A stretch of 64,000 nucleotides of DNA from Caballeronia fortuita (GCF_001544835.2 NZ_FCNX02000003.1:248001-312000); one strand, 5' to 3'; shown: positions 1 to 8,895, numbered from the stretch's first letter. A program made the numbers and translations. The notes: generated by a model not told the origin, from the sequence alone.

Positions 1-834
1 GAGGATCTCGTCCTCCGCGAGCGCCGCGGCGACGAAGAGCGGATAGTCCTGCAACTCGCGCAGGCTGTTCAGGCGCGTGACGTGATCCTGCGACGAGCGC
101 GTCGTGAAGACACCCGAGCGGCCCTGTTCCAGATGCGAACGATAGAGCGCGGTCTCGCTCACGTTCTTGCCGACGAAGCGCTCTTCGAACGGACGGCGCA
201 CGACCATCACGCCCGAATTCAGCACGAGCACCGCCGCGCCCGACTGGCCGAGATCGAGGCTGTCGTAGAAGCGCGAAAAGAAATCGACGTCGACGGTCGC
301 AAGCGCGACGCCCGCAAAACTTCCATCGGGCGCATCGATGCGGCGCGATACCGGCACGATCCATTTGCCTGTCGACCGGCTTCTGACAGGCGGCCCGATA
401 TGCGAGCCTTGATCGGTATGCGTGCGGTGATATTCGAAGTACTCGCGATCCGAGTTATTGAAATGCGGGTTCAGCGAGGGCTGCGAATTGACGAGCCACG
501 TGCCGGTCTTGTCGAAGATGAAGAGACCGTTCAACTGCGGCAACTGCTCGACGCGCGACACGAGTGAGCGGTGCAGACGCGCGAGCGCTTGCGGCGACGT
601 GCCGTCTTCCTCGACACGTTCCACCATGCCGATGAGCGTCGTGTCCGCTTCCTTGAAGGCGTCGTTGGCGTGCTGCGCCATCGCGCGCGCGAGATTGGAC
701 GTCGCCGTCGTCATTTCGTCGATCTGCACGCGTCGCGCGGCAACGCTGCGCCAGAGATCGGTGCCGACGAGAAGCGCGCAGACGACGACGATGAACAACG
801 TCATCCTGAAGGTGAGCGAATGGCGACTGTGCAC
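1..834 (-). CDS. Membrane sensor protein with periplasmic Cache-type domain (C-terminus cut off by window edge)
   Basis: The minus-strand frame stays open to base 1, giving the first 278 residues of a longer protein. A GTG start at 834 is preferred because GGAGA lies about 8 bases upstream; ATG at 804 is the alternative. The N-terminus carries a hydrophobic segment (LFIVVVCALLVGTDLW, about residues 13-28), then a long extracytoplasmic part typical of double-Cache sensors, with GLFIFDKTGTWLVNS, DREYFEYHR and GKWIVPVSRRI. In this family such a sensor usually precedes a GGDEF, EAL, histidine kinase or chemoreceptor output module. That module would lie beyond the window, so the output type is unknown. 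The Cache-like assignment is good; the full function is inference. Confidence 0.75.
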   Translation of the reverse strand, partial: MHSRHSLTFRMTLFIVVVCALLVGTDLWRSVAARRVQIDEMTTATSNLARAMAQHANDAFKEADTTLIGMVERVEEDGTSPQALARLHRSLVSRVEQLPQLNGLFIFDKTGTWLVNSQPSLNPHFNNSDREYFEYHRTHTDQGSHIGPPVRSRSTGKWIVPVSRRIDAPDGSFAGVALATVDVDFFSRFYDSLDLGQSGAAVLVLNSGVMVVRRPFEERFVGKNVSETALYRSHLEQGRSGVFTTRSSQDHVTRLNSLRELQDYPLFVAAALAEDEIL

Positions 835-1286
835 GCCGTTGTCTCCGAATGAGCGATTGCGGGGCGCCAGGCCGGGCGCGACGATCGAACGCTGCGTATC
901 TTATCGCGCCATGCGGTCAGAACCGATCGGTGCGTTCCGCGCGGCCATCGACATGTTAACGGCGCGTGCGTGCCGGAACTTGACCCCGCGTCGCGGAATA
1001 TTTCCTTCGCTGGAGCGGTATCGAAAGCAAGGAACCGCATCGGCAAGATGTTAGCGCTTTGCCGTCTTTCCGCGCTAAAAGCGTTGGTCCGCGCCCGACA
1101 TTCGTGCCGGCCCGCGCGCGGCCGAACGCGCGTCGTGCCTTTATACGCAAGGGATTCGCGAAACTGGCACGGTGTCTGCGATATAAGCCGGCACCGCCGC
1201 CTCAGCGACTCCCCGATTCACCGAACTCACCTGTTCGCTCAGCCGGCACTTCATGCAAAGACTCGTAGATGCAAGTGGAGCGAATC
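835..1286. other. Intergenic region between two divergent genes
   Basis: This 450-base stretch separates the truncated sensor gene from the DUF3563 gene. The frames crossing it have compositions unlike proteins and no convincing ribosome sites. It presumably carries both promoters. I see no RNA gene or strong hairpin. Confidence 0.5.
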
Positions 1287-1460
1287 ATGTTGGGATACCT
1301 AATCAATGTGGCGAGAGATATCGTGCTGCCGCAAGTGATCGGCTGGACCGGGATACTGCTTGACCGCGCGGAGCACAGCCGCCGCGATCGTTATCTCGGA
1401 TCGTGCGCGGATATCGGTGAACTCGAACGCCGCATGCGCGAGTGCGACACCGACGCCTGA
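1287..1460 (+). CDS. DUF3563 family small protein
   Basis: A 57-residue protein ending in an acidic and basic C-terminal half: LLDRAEHSRRDRYLGSCADIGELERRMRECD. The pattern of a short hydrophobic or amphipathic N-terminus followed by ERxRYLxxxxDxxxLExRxR is the hallmark of DUF3563, a family common in Burkholderia and of unknown role. The start is taken at 1287 because GGAG lies 6 bases upstream; an in-frame ATG at 1269 lacks a site. It is followed 24 bases later by a hydrolase gene in the same direction, so the two may be cotranscribed. Confidence 0.75.
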   Translation: MLGYLINVARDIVLPQVIGWTGILLDRAEHSRRDRYLGSCADIGELERRMRECDTDA

Positions 1461-1484
1461 TCATTCACCAAGCGAGAACGAGCG

Positions 1485-2327
1485 ATGATGCCGACGATTA
1501 AGACTTCGAACGACGAACACACCGGCGCGCCGGTCATCGCGCTGCATTGCTCGGGTGCGGGTGCGAATCAGTGGCGTCAGCTTGGTGAGACGCTCGACGC
1601 GCTCAGCACGGACTGCGCGGGCTATGCGCTCATCGCGCCGGAGCATTATGGTTGCGACAGCGTCGGTCCGTGGAGCGGCGAGCGGGCTTTCACGCTCGCG
1701 GACGAAGCGGCGCGTACCATCGAGATCATCGATCGCCAGCGCGGCAAGGTTCATCTGGTCGGACATTCTTATGGCGGCGGCGTCGCGTTGCGCGCGGCGC
1801 TCGAACGGCCTCATGGCGTCGCGAGCATCACGCTATACGAACCTTCCGCGTTTCATCTTCTGAAGGGCATGGGCGCGCGCGGCGCGGCCGAATTCGCGGA
1901 GATTCTCGCGATTGCGGCACGCACTGCCGAAGGCGTCGTCGCGGGCGATCTGCGTGGCGCGGCGCGTTCGTTCGTCGAATATTGGGGCGGCCATGGCGCG
2001 TGGTCCGCGCTGCGTCCATCCGTGCAGGCGATGCTCACGCGCTGGGTGCCGAAAGCGCCGCTCGATTTTCGCGCGCTGATTCACGAGCCGACACCCGCGA
2101 GCGCATATGCGAAGCTGCGCATTCCCACGCTCGTCATGCGCGGCGAACATGCGCCCGCGCCGACGCGGCTCATCGCAGAGACGTTGCCTCAGTTGATGCC
2201 GGCGGCGAAGCTGATCGTCGTGCCGGACGCGGGACATATGGGGCCGCTCACGCATGCGTGCACGGTGAACGCTGCAATTGCGGGGCATATTGCCGATGCA
2301 GTGAAGGCGGATGATTCAGCCGAGTAG
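1485..2327 (+). CDS. Alpha/beta hydrolase
   Basis: A 280-residue cytoplasmic alpha/beta-hydrolase fold enzyme. The nucleophile elbow GHSYGG places the catalytic serine near residue 95, and a histidine in DAGHMGPLTH (about residue 251) completes the triad; the acid probably lies in the MRGEH stretch after strand 7. The early LHCSGAGANQW segment corresponds to the oxyanion-hole region. Such proteins hydrolyse esters, lactones or C-C bonds; the substrate cannot be told. Its 3' end overlaps the convergent membrane-protein gene by 12 bases. ATG at 1485 and 1488 are both possible starts. Confidence 0.85.
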   Translation: MMPTIKTSNDEHTGAPVIALHCSGAGANQWRQLGETLDALSTDCAGYALIAPEHYGCDSVGPWSGERAFTLADEAARTIEIIDRQRGKVHLVGHSYGGGVALRAALERPHGVASITLYEPSAFHLLKGMGARGAAEFAEILAIAARTAEGVVAGDLRGAARSFVEYWGGHGAWSALRPSVQAMLTRWVPKAPLDFRALIHEPTPASAYAKLRIPTLVMRGEHAPAPTRLIAETLPQLMPAAKLIVVPDAGHMGPLTHACTVNAAIAGHIADAVKADDSAE

Positions 2328-2963
2328 ACCGTCGCGCGATGTCGCGCTCGTACCTTGACGCTCGATGAGGCGCGCGCGGAACCAGAAGGTCCACGCGAGC
2401 AGGCCGCCATAGATCACATAGCTCACGATTGGCGATACGACGAGATAGCGTTCGACCGGCCACGTCCAGGCAAACCAGAAGCGCAGCACTGTTTCGATCG
2501 AAAGTCCGATACCCCACACAAGCGTCATGAGCCGCAACGACATGCGCAGCGAAGCGCTTTCGTTCCAGTACGCCTCGAAGCGCTCGGCGCCGTGTTCCTG
2601 CTCGCGCGTGACGGTGGCGCGTGCGAGATAAAAGACAAGCGGGCGCTCGAAGAAGAGCGAGATCAGAAAGACGATGCCCGTCGCGCCCGCCGCGAGCGAT
2701 TCGCGCACGAGCAGGATGCGCGGGCTGCCGCCCATTGCGAGCATCACGATCGATAACGCGATGCCGAACAGCACGAGCGCGGAGAGCGCATCGACGCGGC
2801 GCGAGCGCGCGAATTCGGCAACGCTCCAGATGAGCGGCGGCGCAGCGGATGCGTACAACGCGCCGACATCGCCCCAATGCGGCAGCGCAAGCCGATACGC
2901 CAGCCACGGAAGCAGCAGATTGGCGGCGAGTTCGAGCAAGAGACCGGGCTTGATCTTTTTCAT
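2316..2963 (-). CDS. VC0807-like integral membrane protein
   Basis: A 215-residue polytopic membrane protein with about six hydrophobic segments, starting MKKIKPGLLLELAANLLLPWLAYRLA. The pattern of a P-W near the first helix, LPHWGDVGALYASAAPPLIWS and a later FFERPLVFYLARA resembles the VC0807 family (distantly like intracellular septation protein A). Function is unknown. The open frame extends upstream across the next gene, but the residues before 2963 do not look like protein and the MKKIK start gives a sensible membrane N-terminus. No clear ribosome site is visible. Confidence 0.7.
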   Translation of the reverse strand: MKKIKPGLLLELAANLLLPWLAYRLALPHWGDVGALYASAAPPLIWSVAEFARSRRVDALSALVLFGIALSIVMLAMGGSPRILLVRESLAAGATGIVFLISLFFERPLVFYLARATVTREQEHGAERFEAYWNESASLRMSLRLMTLVWGIGLSIETVLRFWFAWTWPVERYLVVSPIVSYVIYGGLLAWTFWFRARLIERQGTSATSRDGLLG

Positions 2964-3055
2964 GGACTCAGGGATGTGCGCGTTGAACGCTGGACCGTGA
3001 GTCAAGTATAAAAGATCGGACGTGCGTGGAATCAGGCCGCCTTTGAAGCAAACGG

Positions 3056-3367
3056 CTACTTCTTCGGCGCTGCGCCAGCGGCGGCCGGCGTGCCCGGGAC
3101 CGCGCCGTTCGCGGTGTTGCCGGCGTTGGGGCTGTACGTCGAGTTGGCGTTGTAGTTCGGCGTGGTCGTCGTGGCGTTCGGCGTGTTGGGCGTCGCGGGC
3201 TTCAGAGGCTTTGGCTGTAACGTCTGATTGATGACGCCCATTTGCCCCATCTTGCGTGCGGCCGTGCTGTCCGCGCTGGCTGCCGTCGTAAAGCACAAGC
3301 CGGCAATACCGGCGATAAGCGCAACCTGCAGGGCGCGTCCCTTCGCGCGATTGCGGATTCTTTTCAT
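3056..3367 (-). CDS. Small exported Asn/Thr/Pro/Ala-rich protein
   Basis: A 103-residue protein with a classical signal peptide: a basic MKRIRNRAKGR start, a hydrophobic core (ALIAGIAGLCF) and a likely cleavage after TTAASA. The mature part is of low complexity, rich in Pro, Thr, Asn and Ala (for example NTPNATTTTPNYNANSTYSPN) and ends in APKK. I do not recognise a family. It is likely periplasmic or surface-exposed and disordered. It sits alone between a membrane protein gene and ydcH. Confidence 0.6.
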   Translation of the reverse strand: MKRIRNRAKGRALQVALIAGIAGLCFTTAASADSTAARKMGQMGVINQTLQPKPLKPATPNTPNATTTTPNYNANSTYSPNAGNTANGAVPGTPAAAGAAPKK

Positions 3368-3588
3368 GTCGGCCTCCTTGGCTCAAAACCGGCCGCACAC
3401 ATGCGTGCCGGCGCTATTCATGGTGTGCAAGGACGGTGCCCGTATGGAAGAGGGTTTCTACCTAAACGCATCGAACGCGAGGTGCGACGCTGTAACGCAC
3501 CAGCCCTTGATATTCATCGAAGAAGCGGCGGGCTCCGATCGGTAACATGTATTTCGAATTACTAATTTCTCCACCGGAGGTTCACCGC

Positions 3589-3810
3589 ATGTTTCCCGAA
3601 TATCGCGATCTCATTTCGCGTCTGAAATCCGAGGACGGCCACTTTTCGCGGCTCTTCGAGCGTCACAACGAACTCGATCATCGGATTCACAATATGGAGA
3701 CCGGCGTCACGCCCGCGGATACGTTCACGATCGAATCGCTGAAAAAAGAAAAGCTGATGCTGAAGGACAAAATCTACGTGGTCTTGAGAAAGGCGCACGA
3801 AGCCGCCTGA
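3589..3810 (+). CDS. YdcH family (DUF465) protein
   Basis: A 74-residue protein, MFPEYRDLISRLKSEDGHFSRLFERHNELDHRI followed by SLKKEKLMLKDKIYVVLRKA. This matches the DUF465/YdcH pattern: a short helical protein with an N-terminal FPEYRxLI and a C-terminal LKKxKLxLKDxI. Its role is unknown. The start at 3589 is chosen because CCGGAGG lies 8 bases upstream; an in-frame ATG at 3547 would add 14 residues without family similarity. Confidence 0.85.
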   Translation: MFPEYRDLISRLKSEDGHFSRLFERHNELDHRIHNMETGVTPADTFTIESLKKEKLMLKDKIYVVLRKAHEAA

Positions 3811-3861
3811 GCGACAGCCTTGAGAGACGAGAGCCACCAGAGCAATCACGACGAGGAACGG

Positions 3862-4965
3862 ATGAAGCTGATTTCGCCAGACAAGACTGCGCAAAAGAAC
3901 GACGGCGAGGACGACGGCGACATTGCGGCACGCGCAATACCCGAAGGCATCGAACAGGAAGAGACGGGGCGCGCGATCGAAGCGGCGCATGGCCTCTTGA
4001 ACAACAGCGTGGACGACATACTTCAACGGCTCGACACGCAGAAAGGCCAACAGACGGACTCGCTCATCGATACCGTGGCGACGCTGATCGGCGGCATGTC
4101 GCCCGATGAAGTTTCCACGTTGCGCGCGCATCTTTTCGATGGAGACGCCGTGCTGCGAACGGCCAACGGTTCGACGGATCCCGACGACGAGCTATCGCCT
4201 TCCTGGCGCGAGGGCGGTTATCCGTACCGGCATCTGATGTCGCGGCGCGCGTATGAGAAGCAGAAGTATCGACTTCAGGTGGAGTTGCTGAAATTGCAGG
4301 CCTGGGTGCGTGACACCGGTCAGCGCGTCGTGATTCTCTTCGAGGGACGCGACGCGGCGGGCAAGGGCGGCGCCATCAAACGCTTCATGGAGCATCTGAA
4401 TCCGCGCGGCGCGCGCGTGGTCGCTCTGGAAAAGCCGTCCGAGCGCGAGCGCGGCCAATGGTACTTCCAGCGCTATGTCGAGCACCTGCCTACCGCAGGC
4501 GAAATCGTGCTCTTCGACCGCTCGTGGTACAACCGCGCGGGCGTCGAGCGCGTAATGGGATTCTGCACGCCGCGCGAGTACGACGACTTCATGCAGCAGG
4601 TGCCTGCGTTCGAACGGCACTTGTCGCAAAGCGGCACGCATGTCATCAAGCTATGGTTTTCGGTGAGCCGCGCCGAGCAGCGTCGCCGTTTCAAAGAGCG
4701 CGAGATCCATCCGCTCAAGCAGTGGAAGCTGAGTCCTGTCGATCTGGCCTCGCTCGATAAATGGGATGCCTACACGGACGCCAAGGAAACGATGTTCGCG
4801 CACACCGACAGCGCCGACACGCCGTGGACCGTCGTGCGTTCCGATTGCAAGAAGCGCGCGCGCCTCAACGCGATGCGGTACGTGCTGCACAGGCTGCCCT
4901 ATGCGAATCGCGACCTGAAGGCGATCGGCGCGGTCGATCCGTTCATCGTCGGGCGACCGTTCTAG
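3862..4965 (+). CDS. ppk2: Polyphosphate kinase 2
   Basis: PPK2 transfers phosphate between inorganic polyphosphate and nucleotides. The catalytic domain spans about residues 120-360. It carries Walker A FEGRDAAGKGG (about 160-170), the lid-region Arg/Lys cluster KPSERERGQWYFQRY, and Walker B VLFDRSWYNRAGVE (about 216-229). The first 115 residues are an acidic, poorly conserved extension, longer than in short PPK2 enzymes. ATG at 3862 with GAGGA just upstream is preferred over a TTG at 3820. The stop codon overlaps the stop of the convergent lysR gene. Nucleotide preference cannot be read from sequence. Confidence 0.92.
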   Translation: MKLISPDKTAQKNDGEDDGDIAARAIPEGIEQEETGRAIEAAHGLLNNSVDDILQRLDTQKGQQTDSLIDTVATLIGGMSPDEVSTLRAHLFDGDAVLRTANGSTDPDDELSPSWREGGYPYRHLMSRRAYEKQKYRLQVELLKLQAWVRDTGQRVVILFEGRDAAGKGGAIKRFMEHLNPRGARVVALEKPSERERGQWYFQRYVEHLPTAGEIVLFDRSWYNRAGVERVMGFCTPREYDDFMQQVPAFERHLSQSGTHVIKLWFSVSRAEQRRRFKEREIHPLKQWKLSPVDLASLDKWDAYTDAKETMFAHTDSADTPWTVVRSDCKKRARLNAMRYVLHRLPYANRDLKAIGAVDPFIVGRPF

Positions 4966-5852
4966 CTCACGTCGGCGCCGTCGAGCAGCGTTTGCGCGAG
5001 CAGGCGCGCGTGCGGCGTGAGTGCGTCGAAATCACGGGCGCACAGATGCAGGCGGCGCGTGGCCCACGGCTCGGAGAGCGGCACGATGGCAAGCGCGGGC
5101 CGCTCCAGCATGCGCGCTGACGCTTCCGACAGGATCACGAGTCCGATACCGGCTTCGACCAGCATGCCGACGTTGTCGATGCTGCGCATGCGGATGCGAT
5201 AAGCGATCTGCCTGCCAAGCCGCGATGCGCGCTCGGCCAGATGCAGTTCGAGCGCGGCATCCGACAATCCGACGAACGCCTCGCCGACGATCTCCGCGAA
5301 CGGCACGGCACTTTCCCCCGCGATGCGATGCGCGCGGTTCGCGACCACCACCAGTTGATCCTGCGCGAGCAGATGCGTCTGCAATTGCCCCATGTCCGCT
5401 GTGTCCGATACGACGCCGAGATCCGCGCGGCTCTCCGCGAGCGCCTGCACGATATCGACACTCGGGCGCTCATCGAGATCGACCGAGAGATCGGGAAACG
5501 CAGCGAGGAAACGCGAGAGACGCGGCGGCAGGAAGGCGGCCAGCGCCGCCGTATTCGACATCATCCGGATGCGGCCTTTGAGGCCGGTCGCAAACGAGCG
5601 CAGTTCGCCGCGCATTTGCTCGACCTGGCCGAGAATCGCGCGCGCGTGGCGCACGAAGGCATCGCCGGCGGCGGTCGCCTGCACGCCGCGCCGGTTGCGT
5701 TCGAGGAGCGGCGCGCCGAGCGCGGCCTCCATGCCCGCGATGCGCTCGCTCGCCGAAGCGAGCGCGAGATGCATCGCCTGCGCGCCCGCCGTGATGCTGC
5801 CGCGTTCGATCACGGTCAGGAAGAGACGCATGTCGGTCAGGTCGAAGCGCAT
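4962..5852 (-). CDS. LysR family transcriptional regulator
   Basis: A 296-residue LysR regulator. The winged helix-turn-helix covers residues 5-65 (MRLFLTVIERGSITAGAQAMHLALASASERIAGMEAALGAPLLERNRRG read as separate short motifs). The periplasmic-binding-protein-like effector domain follows from about residue 90. Start at 5852 puts the MRFDLTDMRLF helix at the N-terminus as usual; an upstream in-frame ATG at 5936 adds 28 residues without similarity. It is divergent from the TSUP exporter gene, 82 bases away, and so probably controls it; the effector is unknown. Confidence 0.9.
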   Translation of the reverse strand: MRFDLTDMRLFLTVIERGSITAGAQAMHLALASASERIAGMEAALGAPLLERNRRGVQATAAGDAFVRHARAILGQVEQMRGELRSFATGLKGRIRMMSNTAALAAFLPPRLSRFLAAFPDLSVDLDERPSVDIVQALAESRADLGVVSDTADMGQLQTHLLAQDQLVVVANRAHRIAGESAVPFAEIVGEAFVGLSDAALELHLAERASRLGRQIAYRIRMRSIDNVGMLVEAGIGLVILSEASARMLERPALAIVPLSEPWATRRLHLCARDFDALTPHARLLAQTLLDGADVS

Positions 5853-5860
5853 GACGTATC

Positions 5861-5877
5861 CTTCGGATTTGCCGAAG
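5861..5877. promoter_or_regulatory. Palindrome in the LysR/TSUP divergent promoter
   Basis: CTTCGG-5 bases-CCGAAG is a perfect 6+6 inverted repeat just upstream of the lysR start and facing the exporter gene. It has the size and position expected for a LysR-type recognition site, though the match to T-N11-A is not exact. Binding is inference. Confidence 0.4.
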
Positions 5878-5934
5878 CCTCGCATTGGAAATGCCAGATT
5901 GTAAGCGGCTCCCGGCGTCGTTAGCATCTGTCGC

Positions 5935-6702
5935 ATGCAAGCATTTATTCTTGTCAGCGGTGCCGGTTTTCTGGCGGGCGCGATGAACGCGCTGGCGGGC
6001 GGCGGCTCGTTCGTGAGCCTTCCCGCGATGATCGCCGCCGGCTTGCCACCGGTTCAGGCGAACGCATCGAGCACCGTCGCGCTCTTTCCGGGCGGCGTGG
6101 TGAGCGCATGGGCCTATCGCGACGGACTCGGTCCTGTGGGTTCCGTGTCGATCCGCAAGATGCTCGTGACGACGCTCGTCGGCGGCTTCGTCGGCGCGGC
6201 GCTGTTGCTGTCTACATCGTCGAGGACGTTTTCGTTCGTGCTGCCGTGGCTGCTGTTGTGCGCGAGTTTCACGCTCGCGTTCGGCCGCAGGCTTGGTGAG
6301 ACATTGCGGCGGCGCTGGCATATCGGCGCGGTGGCAGTGCTGTCGATCCAGTTCGCGCTCGGCGTGTACGGCGGCTATTTCGGCGGCGCGGTCGGCATCA
6401 TGATGATGGCCGTCTGGGGCCTGCTCGACGCGCGCGACCTGAAAAGCCTGAACGCGCCGCGCACGCTGCTCGTGAGCGCGGCGAACTCAGTGGCGGTGCT
6501 GACCTTCGCGGCGGCGCAGGCCGTGCGCTGGCCCGAGACCATCGCGATGCTGCTCGCGGCGATCGTCGGCGGATACAGCGGTGCGCAGCTCGGCCGGCGC
6601 GCGCCGCCGCAATGGATTCGCGCGGGCACGCTGATCGTCAGCGCAGGCATCACGGTCGCGTTCTTCGTGAAGACATACGGTCCGATGCTGTCGCATCGAT
6701 GA
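5935..6702 (+). CDS. TSUP (TauE/SafE) family membrane transporter
   Basis: A 255-residue polytopic membrane protein with eight or so hydrophobic segments and the TSUP signatures GAMNALAGGGSFVSLPAM in the first repeat and GVYGGYFGGAVGIMMMA in the second. TSUP proteins export sulfite, sulfoacetate or other organic anions across the inner membrane. It is divergent from a LysR gene with an intervening palindrome, suggesting inducible expression. The substrate cannot be assigned. Confidence 0.88.
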   Translation: MQAFILVSGAGFLAGAMNALAGGGSFVSLPAMIAAGLPPVQANASSTVALFPGGVVSAWAYRDGLGPVGSVSIRKMLVTTLVGGFVGAALLLSTSSRTFSFVLPWLLLCASFTLAFGRRLGETLRRRWHIGAVAVLSIQFALGVYGGYFGGAVGIMMMAVWGLLDARDLKSLNAPRTLLVSAANSVAVLTFAAAQAVRWPETIAMLLAAIVGGYSGAQLGRRAPPQWIRAGTLIVSAGITVAFFVKTYGPMLSHR

Positions 6703-6729
6703 TGCGCGTCGGCGCTCAGGGAGACCATC

Positions 6730-6993
6730 ATGATTCCCGTCTTGCTCGAAACCATCGGCGCGCTATCGCTTCTCGTGAGCGTTGCGGCGAAAATTGCGCT
6801 GCTTCACGGCACGCACGACGACGACGTTGCGCCCGATAAACCCGAACCCGCGCCGGTGCGCCGCATCCGGGCCGCGTGCTTCCGAAAAAAAGAACGGCGC
6901 GATGCGCATCGTGCGCGCTTGCCGGTCAGTGCGCGTTGCGTTCGATCGGCGGCAGGCCGAGCGGCGTTCGCGCGGACTCATAGGCACGGATGA
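6730..6993 (+). CDS. Possible small membrane-anchored protein
   Basis: An 87-residue frame with a good ribosome site (GGGAG about 8 bases before ATG) and a hydrophobic N-terminus, MIPVLLETIGALSLLVSVAAKIALL, followed by a charged, Arg-rich tail. It lies 27 bases after the TSUP gene and overlaps the 3' end of the convergent gene by 68 bases. The last 40 residues look like antisense of that gene, so a true protein here may be shorter-lived or absent. No family recognised. Confidence 0.35.
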   Translation: MIPVLLETIGALSLLVSVAAKIALLHGTHDDDVAPDKPEPAPVRRIRAACFRKKERRDAHRARLPVSARCVRSAAGRAAFARTHRHG

Positions 6994-7477
6994 AGCGCGG
7001 ATCGTCGTCGAGCTCGCGCGCCATCCACTTCGACAGATCCGCGCCACATGCGGGATCGGCGAGGTCGCGAAAGCACGGCGAATTCGCCGGCATCATGCTC
7101 GCGGCCCAGTAGAAGCCGAAGAGCGCCTGCTTCTCGGCGGGGTCCATCGTAATCGCTTGAGGATCGGCACCCGACAGCCAGCGATCGAGCTTTGCGGAAA
7201 GCGACGTTTCTGTCTCGCGGCTGTCGTATGAGAAGACATAACCGCCGCCCGCCTGAGCAGTGCGAAAATCGTTCAACACGACTTCCGAGACGAAACGTGC
7301 CGCTTTTTGACTCGGCGCGAACGATTGCGCGTGCGCGTCGCCAGTCAGAAACCAGAGCGAGACGAGCAATGCATTTGTTTTGTGCCGCACGAACGCGCGG
7401 TGTTTTTTCCGATTGCTTGCCGGGTTCACGTGAATCAGAGGAAATAATTTCGTGCAGATGCGCGAGAGTGCGGGCAT
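6926..7477 (-). CDS. Exported hypothetical protein
   Basis: A 183-residue frame. A signal-like segment, NALLVSLWFLTGDAHAQS, lies at about residues 35-52 from the first ATG; a GTG at 7390 would put this signal at the N-terminus and may be the real start. The mature part has a conserved-looking body (VSEVVLNDFRTAQAGGGYVFSYD, DPAEKQALFGFYWAASMMPANSPCFRDLADPACGADLSKWM) with two cysteines that could pair. I do not recognise the family. Likely periplasmic. Confidence 0.6.
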   Translation of the reverse strand: MPALSRICTKLFPLIHVNPASNRKKHRAFVRHKTNALLVSLWFLTGDAHAQSFAPSQKAARFVSEVVLNDFRTAQAGGGYVFSYDSRETETSLSAKLDRWLSGADPQAITMDPAEKQALFGFYWAASMMPANSPCFRDLADPACGADLSKWMARELDDDPRFIRAYESARTPLGLPPIERNAH

Positions 7478-7584
7478 CGAACGGTGTGTATCGATTCTAC
7501 TGATTTATTTCCATGGGCGTATGCGCCGCATAATCCGTCCATCCGGTTGCTAAATAAATAGTTGTGCATTTCGGCGCGCCAATA

Positions 7585-7610
7585 CGAAACGGCCCTTGCG
7601 GGCCGTTTCG
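7585..7610 (-). terminator. Terminator hairpin after cspA
   Basis: A perfect 11-base inverted repeat (CGAAACGGCCC / GGGCCGTTTCG) with a 4-base loop, 24 bases beyond the cspA stop. There is no strong U-tract, so termination strength is uncertain. Confidence 0.6.
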
Positions 7611-7633
7611 TGCCTGAGGCGACAGCGCCGAAC

Positions 7634-7837
7634 TTACAGCGGCTGGATCGTCGAAGCTTGCTTGCCCTTCGGGCCTTGCTTGACTTCGAAGCTCACCTTC
7701 TGGTTCTCCTGGAGCGACTTGAAACCCTTCGACTGGATTTCAGAGAAATGGGCAAACAGGTCTTCACCACCGTCGTCCGGCGTGATGAAACCAAAACCCT
7801 TCGCATCGTTGAACCACTTAACAGTACCTGTTGCCAT
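7634..7837 (-). CDS. cspA: Cold shock protein, CspA family
   Basis: A 67-residue single cold-shock (OB-fold) domain that binds single-stranded RNA and DNA and melts RNA structure. Both nucleic-acid motifs are present: RNP1 KGFGFI (residues 13-18) and RNP2 DLFAHF (about 26-31). The [18 protein letters not shown] opening is typical. The 240 bases between this gene and the divergent aldolase gene probably hold a long untranslated leader, as in other csp genes. Which paralogue it is cannot be told from one copy. Confidence 0.97.
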   Translation of the reverse strand: MATGTVKWFNDAKGFGFITPDDGGEDLFAHFSEIQSKGFKSLQENQKVSFEVKQGPKGKQASTIQPL

Positions 7838-8079
7838 TTTTCCAAACCCTATTGAGACGAATTACGTTGAAGATGCGCTTCGAATTTCGAGCGGCATAGA
7901 GTTTTACCATGCCAGAACGCCGAGTTCAAATAAGCGTTTCTGCTAAGAGACGAGTCATATGCGCGTCATACTTCGCGCGGCAGCGCCAGTCTCGCCGGAA
8001 TTTTTTTGTTCAGGTATTTTTTGCAATGCCTTCCGGTTATTCTCGACGTCCTGGCCGAATATGGCAAAGGCACCTCCAT

Positions 8080-8868
8080 ATGGCACATACGCTTTCCAAC
8101 GCCGCGCCACGCGCCGCGCGGGCTCCCGTCAAGCTCGACGCGCCCGACATTGCGGAAGCGCGGCGGCAGCTTGCAGCCTGCTTTCAGCTTGCGGCGCTGC
8201 ATGGATTCGAAGAGGGCGTCTGCAATCATTTTTCGGCGATGCTGCCGGGCCGCGACGATCTCTTCTTCGTGAATCCCTACGGCTACGCGTTCGGTGAGAT
8301 CACGGCGTCGCGCTTGCTGATCTGCGATTTCGACGGCAGCGTGATCGACGGCGAAGGCGCGCCGGAGGCGACGGCATTCTTCATTCACGCGCGCGTTCAC
8401 AAGCTGCTGCCACGCGTGAAGGCGGCTTTTCACACGCACATGCCGAACGCCACCGCGCTGTGTCTGCTCGACGGCCCGCCGCTCTTGTGGCTCGGGCAGA
8501 CGTCGCTGAAATTCTATGGCCGCACGGCGGTCGACGAGCACTACAACGGCCTTGCACTCGATGATGCCGAGGGTGATCGCATCGCCAGCGCGATGGGCGA
8601 CGCCGATATCCTCTTTCTCAAGAATCACGGCGTGATGGTTGCAGGCGCGACCATCGCCGAAGCATGGGACGATCTCTACTATCTCGAGCGCGCGGCAGAA
8701 GTGCAGTTGCGCGCGATGAGCGCGAACCGGCTGCTCAAGCCGGTGCCGCACGGGATCGCTCAACGCGCGTACGAACAGATGCGTGCAGGCGACGCCGAGA
8801 GCGCGCGGGCGCATCTTGCAAGCGGCATGCGGCAGTTGCGGGCGCGAGGCATCGACTACGAAGCATGA
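8080..8868 (+). CDS. Class II aldolase/adducin family protein
   Basis: A 262-residue class II aldolase/adducin domain protein. Visible family features are the EGVCNHFSAMLPGRDD region near residue 50, the acid in GAPEATAFFIHARVH, the metal-binding FHTHMPNATALC histidines and a third histidine in FLKNHGVMVAG. Members cleave or isomerise sugar phosphates such as fuculose-1-phosphate or ribulose-5-phosphate, but many related proteins have other roles. Start 8080 follows AAGGCACC; an upstream ATG at 7909 in the same frame adds about 57 residues unlike the family. The adjacent remnant of a sugar ABC transporter hints at a former sugar locus. Confidence 0.85.
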   Translation: MAHTLSNAAPRAARAPVKLDAPDIAEARRQLAACFQLAALHGFEEGVCNHFSAMLPGRDDLFFVNPYGYAFGEITASRLLICDFDGSVIDGEGAPEATAFFIHARVHKLLPRVKAAFHTHMPNATALCLLDGPPLLWLGQTSLKFYGRTAVDEHYNGLALDDAEGDRIASAMGDADILFLKNHGVMVAGATIAEAWDDLYYLERAAEVQLRAMSANRLLKPVPHGIAQRAYEQMRAGDAESARAHLASGMRQLRARGIDYEA

Positions 8869-8895
8869 TCACTTCTTCCTGCGCGAGCACCTGAA

